Source: Burkholderiales bacterium (lineage in GTDB: Bacteria; Pseudomonadota; Gammaproteobacteria; Burkholderiales; Burkholderiaceae_C). From it: a DNA stretch of 6,441 bases. Below the pieces are notes generated by a model. It saw only the letters and a list, made by a program, of their open reading frames with translations. It searched no databases and was not told where the DNA came from. Below, piece after piece: positions 5,804 to 6,441 of this stretch. Within the stretch, counting starts at the first letter, position 1. Each line of letters starts with the position of its first letter. Location: NCBI GenBank assembly GCA_013205525.1, contig JABMMR010000261.1:1-6441 (forward strand). Reading direction: 5' to 3'. Both the position numbers and the translations under genes were made by a program.

Positions 5804-6441
5804 TCAGTGCGTGCTGCTGACACCGGTGTATTCGCTGACGGTGTCCAAGTCGGTGAGGTGTTCGCGGGGAATTTCGCCGGTGATTTGCCCGCGCTTGATG
5901 ACCATCACGCGCTCTGACACCGAAGCAATGAAGTCTAAGTTTTGCTCGACCAAGATGATGGTCAGCGACCGTTGCTTACGCAAAACAGACAAGGTTTCCG
6001 CAATTTCTTCGATGATGGAGGGCTGAATGCCTTCGGTGGGCTCATCGAGTAACAGCAACTGAGGGTCACCTGCCAAGGCACGCGCCAAGGCCAAGAGTTG
6101 TTGCTCGCCCCCCGACAAAGAGCCGCCCATGCGCTCCAGCAAGGGCTTTAAGCGCGGAAAGTTGTCCAGCAAGGTGTCAATATCTTGGGCAGAGGCGCGC
6201 CCGCGTTTGACCCAGCCCATGCGCAAGTTGTCGGTGACGGATAAATTGGGAAATATTTCTCGCCCCTGCGGCACATAGGCCATGCCCAGTTTGGCGCGTT
6301 GGTTGGGGGCCAAGCGACTGACGTCTTGGCCGTTGAATTGAACACTGCCTTGGGTGGGCAACAAAGCGCCGATGATGCTGCGCAGTAGCGTGGTTTTGCC
6401 CATGCCGTTGTGGCCCAAAATGCCCACGGCTTCGCCAGCGG
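5804..6441 (-). CDS. LivF-type ABC transporter ATP-binding protein (5'-partial)
   Basis: The ATPase subunit of a branched-chain amino acid-type (HAAT family) ABC importer. It works in the cytoplasm with a second ATPase (LivG-like) and LivH/LivM-like permeases, driven by a periplasmic binding protein. The frame runs off the right edge, so the N-terminus, probably some 30 residues, is missing; the GTG at 6427 lies inside the domain and is not the start. Visible in order: Walker A GHNGMGKTT (6415-6389), the Q-loop region YVPQGREIFPNL, the signature LSGGEQQ (about 6118-6098), and Walker B LLLLDEPTEG with DEPTE at 6046-6032. VEQN occupies the switch region, as is usual for LivF. A short C-terminal extension ends in TGVSSTH. 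The substrate is unknown: amino acids, urea or amides, or aromatic acids are all transported by this family. The SDR gene follows 37 bases downstream. Confidence 0.9.
   Translation of the reverse strand, partial: AGEAVGILGHNGMGKTTLLRSIIGALLPTQGSVQFNGQDVSRLAPNQRAKLGMAYVPQGREIFPNLSVTDNLRMGWVKRGRASAQDIDTLLDNFPRLKPLLERMGGSLSGGEQQLLALARALAGDPQLLLLDEPTEGIQPSIIEEIAETLSVLRKQRSLTIILVEQNLDFIASVSERVMVIKRGQITGEIPREHLTDLDTVSEYTGVSSTH

Noticed and set aside
5767..5823. Longer SDR form from the GTG at 5823
   Set aside because: Adds 19 residues without family similarity, overlaps the LivF-type gene and has no ribosome site; AAGGA fits the ATG at 5766.
5940..5960. Gln in place of the switch His in the ABC ATPase (VEQN)
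   Set aside because: This is the usual state in LivF-type ATPases, so it is not a sign of an inactive protein.

Overview
The window is one edge of a photosynthesis gene cluster, most likely from a phototrophic betaproteobacterium of the Burkholderiales (Comamonadaceae-like, for example the Limnohabitans/Rhodoferax/Rubrivivax group). The evidence is the gene order puhC-acsF-puhE followed directly by crtI-crtB, protein sequences that read like that group, a moderate GC content, and a LivF-type transporter gene next door. The genus is inferred, not proven.

Layout. Positions 1-5010 (+ strand) hold five tightly packed genes: the 3' part of puhC (reaction-centre/LH1 assembly), acsF (oxygen-dependent Mg-protoporphyrin monomethyl ester cyclase), puhE (polytopic membrane protein of the DUF3623 family), crtI (phytoene desaturase) and crtB (phytoene synthase). 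Gaps are 3 and 12 bases, and the last two junctions overlap (4-base ATGA overlap; 20-base overlap), so they look like one transcript with coupled translation that starts left of the window. Positions 5005-6441 (- strand) hold a convergent pair: the 3' part of a LivF-type ABC transporter ATPase, then a complete classical short-chain dehydrogenase 37 bases downstream. The two blocks meet tail to tail and overlap by six bases in a palindromic TTATAA that gives both genes their last Leu codon and stop.

How the genes work together. CrtB and CrtI make the coloured carotenoid backbone (geranylgeranyl-PP to phytoene, then to neurosporene/lycopene). AcsF forms the fifth ring of bacteriochlorophyll using O2. 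PuhC and PuhE help to assemble or tune the pigment-protein complexes. The + strand block thus joins bacteriochlorophyll synthesis, carotenoid synthesis and complex assembly in one expression unit. The - strand pair looks like ordinary heterotrophic uptake and metabolism and probably marks the outer border of the photosynthesis cluster.

No RNA genes, insertion sequences, CRISPR arrays or long repeats were seen. There is no gene-free stretch longer than 37 bases, so no room for a classical intergenic promoter. No wholly new system is evident. The points most worth checking are the shared palindromic stop with no clear terminator, the His/Glu pairs in the membrane segments of PuhE, and how the cluster border arose.
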